In this document: piece after piece, positions 1 to 7,580 of the stretch
Numbering within the stretch: position 1 is the stretch's first letter
How the letters are laid out: the number at the start of each line of letters is the position of its first letter
Source of the DNA: CAZBEA01 sp964519355
GTDB taxonomy: Bacteria > Patescibacteriota > Microgenomatia > Levybacterales > GWA1-39-11
Direction of reading: 5' to 3'
Assembly (NCBI GenBank): GCA_964519355.1
Contig: CAZFJW010000036.1
Coordinates: forward strand, 1 to 13,562
Length of the DNA stretch: 13,562 nt
The notes under the pieces: model-generated
The model's input: only the letters and a program-made list of their open reading frames with translations
Told to the model about the DNA's origin: nothing
Database searches by the model: none
Made by a program: the position numbers and the translations under genes

Positions 1-46
1 TTTTATTCATACATTCGCATCGGATTCTGTTTGAATCACTGATGGT

Positions 47-75
47 ATTATACCAATACTTTGCTCATCTTACAA
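47..75 (-). promoter_or_regulatory. Candidate outward-facing promoter at the left edge
   Basis: On the minus strand TTGTAA (75-70) is followed after 17 nt by TATAAT (52-47). The -10 is preceded by TGG, giving an extended -10 (TGGTATAAT). Transcription would start near position 40 and leave the window. The ATG at 10-8 is open to the window edge and could begin a divergent gene, but only three codons are visible. The forward glycerate kinase operon has only a weaker TACAAT (71-76) with no good -35. Confidence 0.45.
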
Positions 76-121
76 TTCTGGACAAAATACTAATTTTTCT
101 TTACACTTGACTAGACTGCCC

Positions 122-1411
122 ATGATTATCCAAAACTATGACAATCTTGCAATAACGCCACAACGAAAAGTTGTGCTAGACCTTATCGAATACGGACTCA
201 GTCAAATTCAACCGGAAGAAGTAATTGCAAAAAATATAAAAATCCAAAATAATATTCTCCAAATAGAAGAGAAAACATTTGATCTAAATTACTACGAGCG
301 AGTTTTTATAATTGGTTTTGGCAAAGGATCAGCCAGAAATTCTAAAATCATAGCTGACACAATTGGCGAAAGGCTCACTCAGGGATATGTTATAGATACT
401 ATTCCAAATCAGTTTGAAAACAATCCTAAAATCCACTATACACAAGGAACCCACCCACTTCCTTCACAACAAAACTTAAACTTTACAAAAAAAGTTGTTG
501 AAGATTTTTCAGGAAAAGAATCAGAAAAAGATCTTATCTTGGTTGTTGTTTGTGGTGGTGGATCTGCCCTCTTTGAATTGCCATTCAAACATACCCTAGA
601 AGAACAGACATCCATATTCAAAGCAATGCTAGAGGCGGGAACTGACATAAAAGAAATGAATATAATAAGGAAACATCTCTCTCAAGTTAAAGGCGGTGGA
701 CTTGCAAAAATCCTCTACCCTGGGACTGTTGCATCACTTATTTTCTCAGACGTTCCTGGGAACGACCTTGCAACGATTGCATCTGGCCCTACAGAAAAAG
801 ACCCATCAACAATAGAAGAGGTGTTTGCAATATTAAAAAAATTCAAACTTGATGAAAAACTTCAACTAACAACAGAAGATTTTACTGAAACTCCAACAGA
901 TGATAAATATTTTCAAAATACTCACAATCTTTTTATTCTCTCCAACCTTACCATTCTTCATGCAATTGAAGAAAAGGCCAAAAGTCAAGGCATACAGGTA
1001 TCAATTTTTTCTGATAAATTTCAGGGAGAAGCACGAGAATCCGGAATTTCATTAATTCATTCCAATCCACCACATCACTTACTCTTGGCTGGTGGGGAAA
1101 CAACCGTAACTGTTAGAGGCGAGGGCAAAGGCGGTAGGAATCAAGAAGTTGTACTCGGTGCCCTAGAAATTTTGGACGATAAAACGATCATTGCATCTTT
1201 TGGAACTGATGGTCAAGACAACTCAGACTTCGCAGGAGCCATCGGAGACATTAATACAGTAAAAAAGGCAGAAGCAAAAATGTTAGAAATTAGAGAATAT
1301 ATTGACAACAGCAATAGCTACCCCTTCTTTGAAAAAACAGAAGATGCAATTATCACAGGCAAATTACCCTCAAATGTCGCCGACATCATTATGGTATATA
1401 ACTATGACTGA
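122..1411 (+). CDS. Glycerate 2-kinase, type II (DUF4147/MOFRL family)
   Basis: Likely phosphorylates D-glycerate with ATP to 2-phosphoglycerate, feeding lower glycolysis in the cytoplasm. The family motifs appear in order: GFGKGSARNSK near the N-terminus, GTHPLPS, VVCGGGSALFELP, NIIRKHLSQVKGGGLAK, the SDVPGNDLATIASGPT block, and in the C-terminal MOFRL half GGETTV, GKGGRNQE, FGTDGQDNSDFAGA and a terminal TGKLPSNVAD. About 429 residues is normal for the family. The ATG at 122 is chosen. A TTG at 107 would add five residues with no better ribosome-binding site, and neither start has a Shine-Dalgarno sequence. It is the first gene of a four-gene operon, and its TGA overlaps the next start by 8 nt. 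Family assignment is firm; substrate (glycerate versus a related hydroxyacid) rests on family knowledge. Confidence 0.9.
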   Translation: MIIQNYDNLAITPQRKVVLDLIEYGLSQIQPEEVIAKNIKIQNNILQIEEKTFDLNYYERVFIIGFGKGSARNSKIIADTIGERLTQGYVIDTIPNQFENNPKIHYTQGTHPLPSQQNLNFTKKVVEDFSGKESEKDLILVVVCGGGSALFELPFKHTLEEQTSIFKAMLEAGTDIKEMNIIRKHLSQVKGGGLAKILYPGTVASLIFSDVPGNDLATIASGPTEKDPSTIEEVFAILKKFKLDEKLQLTTEDFTETPTDDKYFQNTHNLFILSNLTILHAIEEKAKSQGIQVSIFSDKFQGEARESGISLIHSNPPHHLLLAGGETTVTVRGEGKGGRNQEVVLGALEILDDKTIIASFGTDGQDNSDFAGAIGDINTVKKAEAKMLEIREYIDNSNSYPFFEKTEDAIITGKLPSNVADIIMVYNYD

Positions 1412-2267
1412 CGAACTATTTGACGATAAGGTTAAATTTTTAGAAGAAAAAGCTGTTGAAGCAAGAGAACTTCTGATTTCCACCTTGCTTGAAGCTGGAT
1501 CCGGACACTCTGCTGGGCCACTCGGAATGGCGGATATATTTATTGCGCTTTATTTTCATATCATGCAGCACGATGCACAAAATCCATCATGGGACGTGCG
1601 AGATAGACTAATTCTTTCAAACGGACACATTTGTCCAATTCAATATGTAACACTCGCAATGACCGGATATTTTCCAACTGATGAACTTAAAACTCTGAGA
1701 AAGTTTGGGACAAGGCTTCAAGGACACCCTCATCGAGGTGCTCTTCCTGGGATTGAAAATACTTCAGGACCTCTTGGTGAAGGAATATCACAGGCTATTG
1801 GAATGGCTCTTGCCGCACGACTTGATGGAAAGAGGCACAGAATTTTTTGTCTTACTTCAGATGGAGAACATGAGGAAGGCAACACATGGGAAGCAATTAT
1901 GTGTGCTGCAAAATACAAACTCTCTAACCTTACTGTTATTGTAGATAGAAATAATATTCAAATTGATGGATCAACAGAAGATGTTATGCCGCTAGAATCT
2001 ATGCGGCTTAAATATGAATCCTTTAATTGGTATGTTCTGGAAATTGACGGACATAATTTCCACGATATTGTTAACGCTGTGCGCCATGCCGAAGCAATAA
2101 CTGAAAAGCCAACTGTAATTATTGCCCATACAATTCCTGGAAAAGGTGTGGATTTTATGGAATACGATTTTCGCTGGCATGGTAAACCGCCAAATAAAGA
2201 AGAGGCTCAAAAAGCTCTTGATGAACTTCGAACCCTGCAAGGAAAGATTGAAGCAGAACATAAATAA
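1404..2267 (+). CDS. Transketolase, N-terminal (thiamine diphosphate-binding) subunit
   Basis: This is half of a split transketolase that moves two-carbon ketol units between sugar phosphates in the non-oxidative pentose phosphate pathway. The 287-residue product has GSGHSAGPLG at about 32-41, GHPH at 107-110, the diphosphate/Mg signature SDGEHEEGN at 152-160 and DRNNIQIDG at 181-189, then IPGKGV late in the chain. The first glycine of the usual GDGE signature is a serine; the metal-binding aspartate and downstream asparagine remain. The reading frame is open back to 1302, but the ATG at 1404 fits the family N-terminus and avoids a long overlap, leaving an 8-nt overlap with the kinase. No Shine-Dalgarno sequence is visible, so translational coupling is likely. 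The partner subunit follows after one nucleotide. Transketolase is preferred over DXS because of the split architecture. Confidence 0.92.
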   Translation: MTDELFDDKVKFLEEKAVEARELLISTLLEAGSGHSAGPLGMADIFIALYFHIMQHDAQNPSWDVRDRLILSNGHICPIQYVTLAMTGYFPTDELKTLRKFGTRLQGHPHRGALPGIENTSGPLGEGISQAIGMALAARLDGKRHRIFCLTSDGEHEEGNTWEAIMCAAKYKLSNLTVIVDRNNIQIDGSTEDVMPLESMRLKYESFNWYVLEIDGHNFHDIVNAVRHAEAITEKPTVIIAHTIPGKGVDFMEYDFRWHGKPPNKEEAQKALDELRTLQGKIEAEHK

Positions 2268-2268
2268 T

Positions 2269-3258
2269 ATGTTAAATCAAGAATTAAATCTAAACCAAAA
2301 TTTTTTCAATGAAGATGTAGAGCGCCAACCCACTCGTAAAGGGTATGGAACAGGACTTGTTGAGTTAGGAGAATCAGATAATAATATCGTAGTTCTTTCT
2401 GCCGACCTTACAGAATCTACTCAAGCACACCTTTTTGCTGAAAAATTTCCAGATCGTATTTTCCAAATGGGTGTAGCCGAACAAAATATGGCTGCGGTTG
2501 CTGCAGGACTTGGAGTAAGCGGCAAAAGAGCATTTATATCCTCATATGCTACTTTTTCTCCAGGAAAAAATTGGGAAACAATACGAACAACCATTGCATA
2601 CAATAACTCTGATGTCAAAGTTGCTGGTCATCATGCAGGAACAATGACCGGTCCAGATGGAGCAACACATCAAGCAACAGAAGATATTGCGATAATGCGC
2701 GTTCTTCCTAATTTCAGAGTAATCGTTCCATGCGATTGGAATCAAGCACACAAGGCAACTCTTGCAGCAGGCAGAGAATACGGACCATATTATATTCGAT
2801 ACACTCGGGATAAAAGCCCAGTTATTACTACACAAACAACACCTTTCGAACTTGGAAAGGGACAAGTTCTTTGGAAGGGCAACTCCCCAAAAATTGCAAT
2901 ATTTAGCACGGGATTTTTAGTTACAGAGGCACTTTTTGCAGCAAAAGAACTTCAAAATGAAAATATAGACGTTGATGTTATTAATATTCATTCTATAAAG
3001 CCACTTGACCTAGACCTCATTCTTTCGTACTCTCATACAGTGGCTGGATTTGTAACTGTCGAAGATCATCAAACTGCTGGAGGACTAGGGGGTGCGATAT
3101 CGGAAATTGTAGTACAAAATAAACCAATTCCAATCGAATTTGTCGGTATGAAAGATTCTTTCGGAGAGACCGGAACACCGGAGGAATTATTGAAAAAATA
3201 TAAAATGGATAAGAATGGAATTAAGGAAGCAGTAAATAAATTACTTTCAAGAATATGA
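2269..3258 (+). CDS. Transketolase, C-terminal (pyrimidine-binding) subunit
   Basis: This is the partner half of the split transketolase; the active enzyme should be a heterotetramer with the upstream product. The 329 residues hold the pyrimidine-binding domain (about 20-190), with the cofactor-activating glutamate E71 in GVAEQN and DGATHQATEDIAIMR around 130-144, where H134 is a likely substrate-contact residue. A transketolase C-terminal domain follows, with VINIHSIKPLD and VEDHQTAGGLGGAI. The frame is open upstream to 2122, but the ATG at 2269, one nucleotide after the previous stop, matches the expected N-terminus. No Shine-Dalgarno sequence precedes it, so termination-reinitiation is probable. 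The stop overlaps the next start as ATGA. Confidence 0.93.
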   Translation: MLNQELNLNQNFFNEDVERQPTRKGYGTGLVELGESDNNIVVLSADLTESTQAHLFAEKFPDRIFQMGVAEQNMAAVAAGLGVSGKRAFISSYATFSPGKNWETIRTTIAYNNSDVKVAGHHAGTMTGPDGATHQATEDIAIMRVLPNFRVIVPCDWNQAHKATLAAGREYGPYYIRYTRDKSPVITTQTTPFELGKGQVLWKGNSPKIAIFSTGFLVTEALFAAKELQNENIDVDVINIHSIKPLDLDLILSYSHTVAGFVTVEDHQTAGGLGGAISEIVVQNKPIPIEFVGMKDSFGETGTPEELLKKYKMDKNGIKEAVNKLLSRI

Positions 3259-4934
3259 ATATAACTGAAGAAATTAAAAAAATAATCACTGGTGATGTTA
3301 CCGAAAACGAAGAGGAAAAAGTAAAATATACAAGGGACACTAGTATTTTTGAAATGATGCCAGAAGTTGTGGTCCATCCCAAAGATGCAGGGGACATTAA
3401 AAATCTTGTAAAGTTCGTCACAGAACATAAAAAAGACAATCCAAATTTATCTCTAACTTGCAGATCTGCCGGAACATGCATGTCAGGAGGAACCCTCACA
3501 GAATCCATTCAATTAGAATTTACAAAATATATGAACCATATAAAATCTATTGGCGATAACTACGCTATCGCAGAACCCGGAATTTATTATCGTGATTTTG
3601 AAAAAAGGACTTTAGAGGAAAAAAATCTATATTTTCCGTCTTACCCTGCGTCACGAGAGTTATGCGCTGTTGGTGGAATCGTAAATAACAATTCAGGGGG
3701 AGAAAAAACATTAATATACGGCAAAACGAATAAATGGGTAAGACAAATTCGAGTGGTTCTCGCTGACGGAAATGAATATGTACTGGAAAAGATTTCAAAA
3801 ACAGAGCTTGATAAAAAAATGGGAATGCAAAATTTTGAAGGAAATCTTTATAGAAAAATTTTCAACCTTATTACAAAAAACCAAGAGTTGATTAATAAAT
3901 CTCATATTGATGTCACTAAAAATTCTTCAGGGTACAACCTTTGGGATGTCTGGGATGGGGAAAATTTTGATCTAACACAGGTTTTTTGCGGCGCTCAAGG
4001 AACCCTTGGAATTATGCTTGATGCAAAACTTGAACTTGTAAAAAAAGCTTCACATGAAAAATTGTATGTAGCATTTTTTAAGAATGTAAATCAGCTACCA
4101 GAATTTACAAAAAAAATTCTAGAACTAAAACCAACCAGTCTCGAGTTGACTGATGATCATACCTTCAAACTTTACTTAAAGTTTGCAAGGGAGATGGCAG
4201 AAATTCTAGGATCTGGAGGATTATTTAAAACAATTAAACTTTTTACTCCTGAAACATTACTTGTGTTAAGACATGGGATTCCAAAATTCGTTGCTCTTGT
4301 TGAATTTGAAGGAAATGACGAACATGAACTAAATCAAAAAATTAAAGAAGTAGGGAAAATTATCAAAGAGCAAAAAATTGTTGGCCACTATTGCAAAACG
4401 AAACTCGAAAGAGAAAAATACTGGAAATTGAGACGAGATACATTTAAGCTTTTTAGAGAAAAGATTAAGGATAAACATTCTGTTCCATTTGTAGACGATG
4501 TCTGTGTAAAGCCTGAATTTTTACCGGAATTCATTCCAAAAATGCAGGAAATTCTTGACCGCAACAAAATTCTTTACACTATTTCCGGACATCTAGGAGA
4601 CGGCAATCTTCATGCTATTCCACTTATGGATTTGTCTGATCCTAAAAATAGAGAAAAAATTTACTCAGTTGCTGATGAAATATACGAACTTACAAGTCAA
4701 TATAAGGGCACATATACTGCAGAGCATAATGACGGATTAATGCGCGGTCCTTATCTTGAAGAAGAATACGGAAAAGAAATGGTGCAGATATTTCGTGAAT
4801 TAAAAGATATTTTTGATCCGATGAATATTTTTAACCCTCATAAAAAATCAGATGCAACTTTTGAGTATGCAAAAAAGTACATGATCACAGACAAACAGTT
4901 CGTACAGCACCATCCGCATCGCAGAAATAAATAA
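3255..4934 (+). CDS. FAD-linked 2-hydroxyacid dehydrogenase (GlcD/YdiJ-like, flavin part only)
   Basis: A flavoprotein of the family that includes glycolate oxidase GlcD, D-lactate dehydrogenases and YdiJ; it oxidises a D-2-hydroxyacid to the 2-keto acid. The FAD-binding-4 domain is at about 36-190, with RSAGTCMSGGT at 70-80 and GGIVNNNSGGEKTL at about 140-153. The C-terminal oxidase domain has GHLGDGNLH near 445-453, EHNDGLMRGPYLEEEYGKE near 490-508, then KDIFDPMNIFNPHKK. The last block resembles YdiJ-type enzymes, but this protein stops at 559 residues and lacks the cysteine-rich iron-sulphur half, so electrons must leave to another acceptor. It has no signal peptide or membrane segment. 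The start overlaps the transketolase stop by 4 nt (ATGA). The substrate cannot be read from sequence; with glycerate kinase and transketolase beside it, glycerate/hydroxypyruvate, lactate and glycolate are all candidates. Confidence 0.85.
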   Translation: MNITEEIKKIITGDVTENEEEKVKYTRDTSIFEMMPEVVVHPKDAGDIKNLVKFVTEHKKDNPNLSLTCRSAGTCMSGGTLTESIQLEFTKYMNHIKSIGDNYAIAEPGIYYRDFEKRTLEEKNLYFPSYPASRELCAVGGIVNNNSGGEKTLIYGKTNKWVRQIRVVLADGNEYVLEKISKTELDKKMGMQNFEGNLYRKIFNLITKNQELINKSHIDVTKNSSGYNLWDVWDGENFDLTQVFCGAQGTLGIMLDAKLELVKKASHEKLYVAFFKNVNQLPEFTKKILELKPTSLELTDDHTFKLYLKFAREMAEILGSGGLFKTIKLFTPETLLVLRHGIPKFVALVEFEGNDEHELNQKIKEVGKIIKEQKIVGHYCKTKLEREKYWKLRRDTFKLFREKIKDKHSVPFVDDVCVKPEFLPEFIPKMQEILDRNKILYTISGHLGDGNLHAIPLMDLSDPKNREKIYSVADEIYELTSQYKGTYTAEHNDGLMRGPYLEEEYGKEMVQIFRELKDIFDPMNIFNPHKKSDATFEYAKKYMITDKQFVQHHPHRRNK

Positions 4935-4963
4935 TACCTAGGTGGAACTTCAGTAGATGTAAT

Positions 4964-5473
4964 TTAAATAAACGCAGAGTGCTTTTTTCCAAGACCTTTT
5001 TTCTTCCAATATTTCCCAAATCCCAGAATGTCTCCCGCATTTGTATAATTCAAAATTAGAAAAAGAAACGCATACATTATATGTTCATCTATAATTAGGT
5101 TATTTTCTGGCGGAAGAAGCGAGCTCCACACAAGAAGCATAAGCAGTACCCCAGCGTAGGTAGCAATTTTCATACCTATTCCCAAAACCAAAGCAGTGCC
5201 TATAAACAAGAGCCCACCCATGAATAACAAATCAACCAATATATTCCCGGATAAAGACTGATAAAAAGTTGCAAATGGCCCATGAGTTCCAAATTTTAAA
5301 AATCCCTCGGTGGGCGATCCTCCCGATATCCATGCCTTTTCACACCCTACCATCACTTCCATTGTTTTTGAATCCCGGCAAGTTGCATAGCCCAAACCAA
5401 ATAACTTATCAAAAAAAGCCCAAAGGAAAATACTTCCGAAAACTATTCTTGCAATACCGATTACATTCTTCAT
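4964..5473 (-). CDS. DoxX/DoxD-family integral membrane protein
   Basis: A 169-residue membrane protein with hydrophobic segments at about 5-25, 80-100, 105-122 and 130-148, so about four helices. The loop after helix 1 has KAWISGGSPTEGFL, the signature of DoxX/DoxD proteins related to the small subunit of thiosulfate:quinone oxidoreductase. It also has two cysteines (C32 and C44), which could form a disulphide or sit near a quinone site. No large catalytic partner is adjacent. The C-terminus is lysine-rich and probably cytoplasmic. The gene converges on the dehydrogenase operon with a 29-nt gap and has its own promoter. A role in quinone-linked redox chemistry is known for a few family members; here it is inference. 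Confidence 0.8.
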   Translation of the reverse strand: MKNVIGIARIVFGSIFLWAFFDKLFGLGYATCRDSKTMEVMVGCEKAWISGGSPTEGFLKFGTHGPFATFYQSLSGNILVDLLFMGGLLFIGTALVLGIGMKIATYAGVLLMLLVWSSLLPPENNLIIDEHIMYAFLFLILNYTNAGDILGFGKYWKKKGLGKKHSAFI

Positions 5474-5483
5474 CTCTAATCTT

Positions 5484-5512
5484 ATTGGATCACTATGCTA
5501 CTAACCTGTCAA
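5484..5512 (-). promoter_or_regulatory. Promoter for the DoxX-family gene
   Basis: On the minus strand a perfect TTGACA (5512-5507) is followed after 17 nt by TCCAAT (5489-5484). The predicted start is near 5477, only about 4 nt before the ATG at 5473. The -35 overlaps the last codons and stop of the upstream HAD gene. Confidence 0.55.
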
Positions 5513-6219
5513 TAGGCTTTTAATATCTTAAAATCATCTATCTCATAAATAACATCCTTCCGCTCAACTACAATCTTCCATCCCTTTTTTTTGGCATGTT
5601 TAGCCAATTTTTTGTTGGGATTAAAGGCAATTGGGTTCCCCATCATTTCGAGAAAGGGAATATCAGACTCAGTATCTCCTACTCCAATTGAACTTTTGAG
5701 ATCGAACTTTTGAGAACTATTTTCTAAAAAATCAGTTAGTGTTTTTCTCTTATCATAAGATGGATTTCCAAAGGGCTGCTTTCCTGTAAATACACCTCCC
5801 ACCACTTCATAATAACCACCGAGATATTTATCAAAGCCTAAATCTTTAGCGAATAAAGTAAGTATGTGACCAGGAGATCCGGATATTGCGAAAAGAAAAT
5901 ATTTATCCTTTTTTAATGTATTTATTAAGCTTCTTGTATATCTGTATAATTTTTTCTCTTCCCTCCTTAAGACCTGATCGACAGTTCGCTCCACTGAATC
6001 TTCAGAGCACCCTGCGATATATTTTTCGTAAACCTCTATTACTTTGCCCAGATACTCTCCGTAACTGCCTTCTCGGTTTGCCCAGGCAATATACTCAGTA
6101 TTAATTTCTTTTTGAGATTTTTCCGGAAAAATTTTATTATCTACTAACCCCTTCATAAGCTCTATTAAGAGACTTGAGCGGAAAAGAGTTCCATCTATAT
6201 CAAATACTGCTAAATTCAT
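5509..6219 (-). CDS. HAD superfamily phosphatase, subfamily IB (phosphoserine-phosphatase-like)
   Basis: Predicted cytoplasmic Mg-dependent phosphomonoesterase of 236 residues. Motif I is FDIDGTL with nucleophile D7 and acid/base D9. Motif II is the serine in ISGSP (S113). The motif III lysine lies around K157-K159, and motif IV is GVGDTESDIPFLE with D182 and D186. A helical cap lies at about 15-95, and the GNPIAFNPNKKLAKHAKKKGW tail is typical of IB members resembling SerB. Only 2 nt separate it from the upstream MazG-like gene, so the two are very likely co-transcribed; a joint role in nucleotide or phosphometabolite clean-up is inference. The substrate is not identifiable, and phosphoserine is only one possibility. 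Confidence 0.85.
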   Translation of the reverse strand: MNLAVFDIDGTLFRSSLLIELMKGLVDNKIFPEKSQKEINTEYIAWANREGSYGEYLGKVIEVYEKYIAGCSEDSVERTVDQVLRREEKKLYRYTRSLINTLKKDKYFLFAISGSPGHILTLFAKDLGFDKYLGGYYEVVGGVFTGKQPFGNPSYDKRKTLTDFLENSSQKFDLKSSIGVGDTESDIPFLEMMGNPIAFNPNKKLAKHAKKKGWKIVVERKDVIYEIDDFKILKAY

Positions 6220-6221
6220 TG

Positions 6222-6908
6222 TTAGGAATTAAATTGCGCGATGTAGGAAAAATTACATTGACATGGTGATTTGTGACACACATGACAACTATTTATATAC
6301 ATTTTTTCCAGACCTTTCGAGACAGAAATTCCAACAGAATTTGCAACACCAAAAATACATGAAACATAATCCGCGATTTCATTGTTAATGTATAAAAATT
6401 GATGACTCTTATGCTCTCCTTGAAAATTATGACAGGCCTCGCTAAGTTCCCCTGTCTCCTCTGCCAAATGCACTCCAGCATCTGAAATTGACCTGCTGGT
6501 AGAAGGGTAAATTTTTTGAAACATTTCCTGCAAATCGTTTATGCTCATTTTCTTAGTTATCATCCCCTGCTGACTCTTTTTTCTTCTCTGGTATTTCTTA
6601 CTTTTGCAGACGCATGGACATCTTTTACAATAGGAACAAACGTAAGGAAATCGATTTAAAACTATTTCATATGTATTAACATGAAGTCTATTGGCTATTG
6701 CCATAAGCCACGATAGTGAGATGAGTAGATTTAATTCAAGTTTCTTTTTATCTTGCTTTCTTATTCCTTTTAATGACCGCATGGTAAATCGTTCTAAATT
6801 TGAAATAAGATCAGATAGAGAAAACAATCTGTCATCAGGAACACCATAAATTTCTTTAATTAATTCCTGAAAATCGTGCAGTGAAGAATTTGATTTAAAC
6901 TGGGGCAT
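6222..6908 (-). CDS. Tandem MazG-like nucleotide pyrophosphohydrolase with two cysteine knuckles
   Basis: The 228-residue protein is an internal duplication of an all-alpha NTP-pyrophosphatase-like module, each copy ending in a cysteine knuckle. Copy 2 (about 118-218) keeps the MazG metal ligands, EETGE (150-154) and EIAD (177-180), and ends CHVCHKSPCQC (208-218). Copy 1 (about 8-101) has matching SLSD and AIAN segments and CSYCKRCPCVC (91-101). The aligned acidic positions are R40, F41, R44, N60 and I63, so copy 1 is probably catalytically dead. The four shared cysteines (91/94/99/101 and 208/211/216/218) likely bind zinc. A basic KSKKYQRRKK linker joins the copies. The expected reaction is hydrolysis of a (d)NTP to the NMP plus pyrophosphate. 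A weak -10 (TATTCT, 6925-6920) lies just upstream, and the HAD gene follows after 2 nt. Confidence 0.75.
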   Translation of the reverse strand: MPQFKSNSSLHDFQELIKEIYGVPDDRLFSLSDLISNLERFTMRSLKGIRKQDKKKLELNLLISLSWLMAIANRLHVNTYEIVLNRFPYVCSYCKRCPCVCKSKKYQRRKKSQQGMITKKMSINDLQEMFQKIYPSTSRSISDAGVHLAEETGELSEACHNFQGEHKSHQFLYINNEIADYVSCIFGVANSVGISVSKGLEKMYINSCHVCHKSPCQCNFSYIAQFNS

Positions 6909-6936
6909 AACTTGAGGATAGAATACACCAAATATT

Positions 6937-6960
6937 AAGAAAAGGAAATACTATATTTCC
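6937..6960 (-). terminator. Intrinsic terminator ending the repair operon
   Basis: Read on the minus strand, GGAAATA, a 3-nt loop TAG and TATTTCC form a perfect 7-bp stem (6960-6944), followed by TTTTCTT (6943-6937). The loop is exactly the stop codon of the metallo-hydrolase gene. The stem is AT-rich, so efficiency may be modest. Confidence 0.5.
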
Positions 6961-7574
6961 GTTCTAATCCCATCTCTTATCGGAACAAGAAGTATTTCGT
7001 GAGACTTAAGATAATCACTGGCCATGTCATAATACCATTCCCTGGCTTCATCTCTCCAATGCCAGTCATGGATGGGAATAACCTTCTCCACACCAAGCTC
7101 AATAGCTTTGTCTAAACAAGCAACAGTTGACCCCCAGGAACCAACAATCGGCATAGCAAGTATCCTCGCAGAATGCGAATACGAGAGTGAATCCCCAGGA
7201 TGAGTAAGTGTATCCATAATTGTAAATCCCGTATTAATTGGTGGTGGAAGTTTGAGAGCCTTTTCGTGAGGAGCGTCGAATTGATAAATTGTTCTAACAG
7301 ATTCAGTTGCAGTGTGAATGTTTTCTTGTTCAAGGATCTTACTAACAGATTGATTTGTGATAATTTTTACTTCAGGGAATTTCTGTAAAACTAACTTTAT
7401 AAAAGGAATGTAAAAATGATCTTGATGTTCATGTGTTATCAATAAATAATTTAACGAATTAAATAAATCCGGTCTTAAACCTTCATCAATCGAATAATTG
7501 CCTGGATCAATAAGGATCGAAACATTTTGATCTTCTACGTATAAACATGAATGTGAGTATTTTGTAATGTGCAT
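6951..7574 (-). CDS. Metallo-beta-lactamase-fold hydrolase (UlaG-like)
   Basis: A 207-residue MBL-fold protein. The N-terminus MHITKYSHSCLYVE, followed by ILIDPG, is typical of the UlaG/beta-lactamase_B_2 group. The di-metal motif HEHQDH is at 48-53; further ligands are likely H125 and D128 (THPGD) and H169 in IPIHDWHW. It is compact and has no signal peptide, so it is probably cytoplasmic. Relatives act as lactonases, phosphodiesterases or nucleases, and the substrate cannot be deduced. It is the last gene of the photolyase operon, 6 nt after the pterin dehydratase, and its stop lies in the terminator loop. No Shine-Dalgarno sequence is seen. Confidence 0.85.
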   Translation of the reverse strand: MHITKYSHSCLYVEDQNVSILIDPGNYSIDEGLRPDLFNSLNYLLITHEHQDHFYIPFIKLVLQKFPEVKIITNQSVSKILEQENIHTATESVRTIYQFDAPHEKALKLPPPINTGFTIMDTLTHPGDSLSYSHSARILAMPIVGSWGSTVACLDKAIELGVEKVIPIHDWHWRDEAREWYYDMASDYLKSHEILLVPIRDGIRTEI

Positions 7575-7580
7575 TTTTTC

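Noticed and set aside
1302..1403. N-terminal extension of the transketolase N subunit
   Set aside because: It would overlap glycerate kinase by over 100 nt with sequence unlike the family; the ATG at 1404 fits.
3069..3508. Antisense frames of 119 and 95 codons over the transketolase/dehydrogenase junction
   Set aside because: They overlap each other and two well-supported genes and have no domain signature; mirror-image coding bias explains them.
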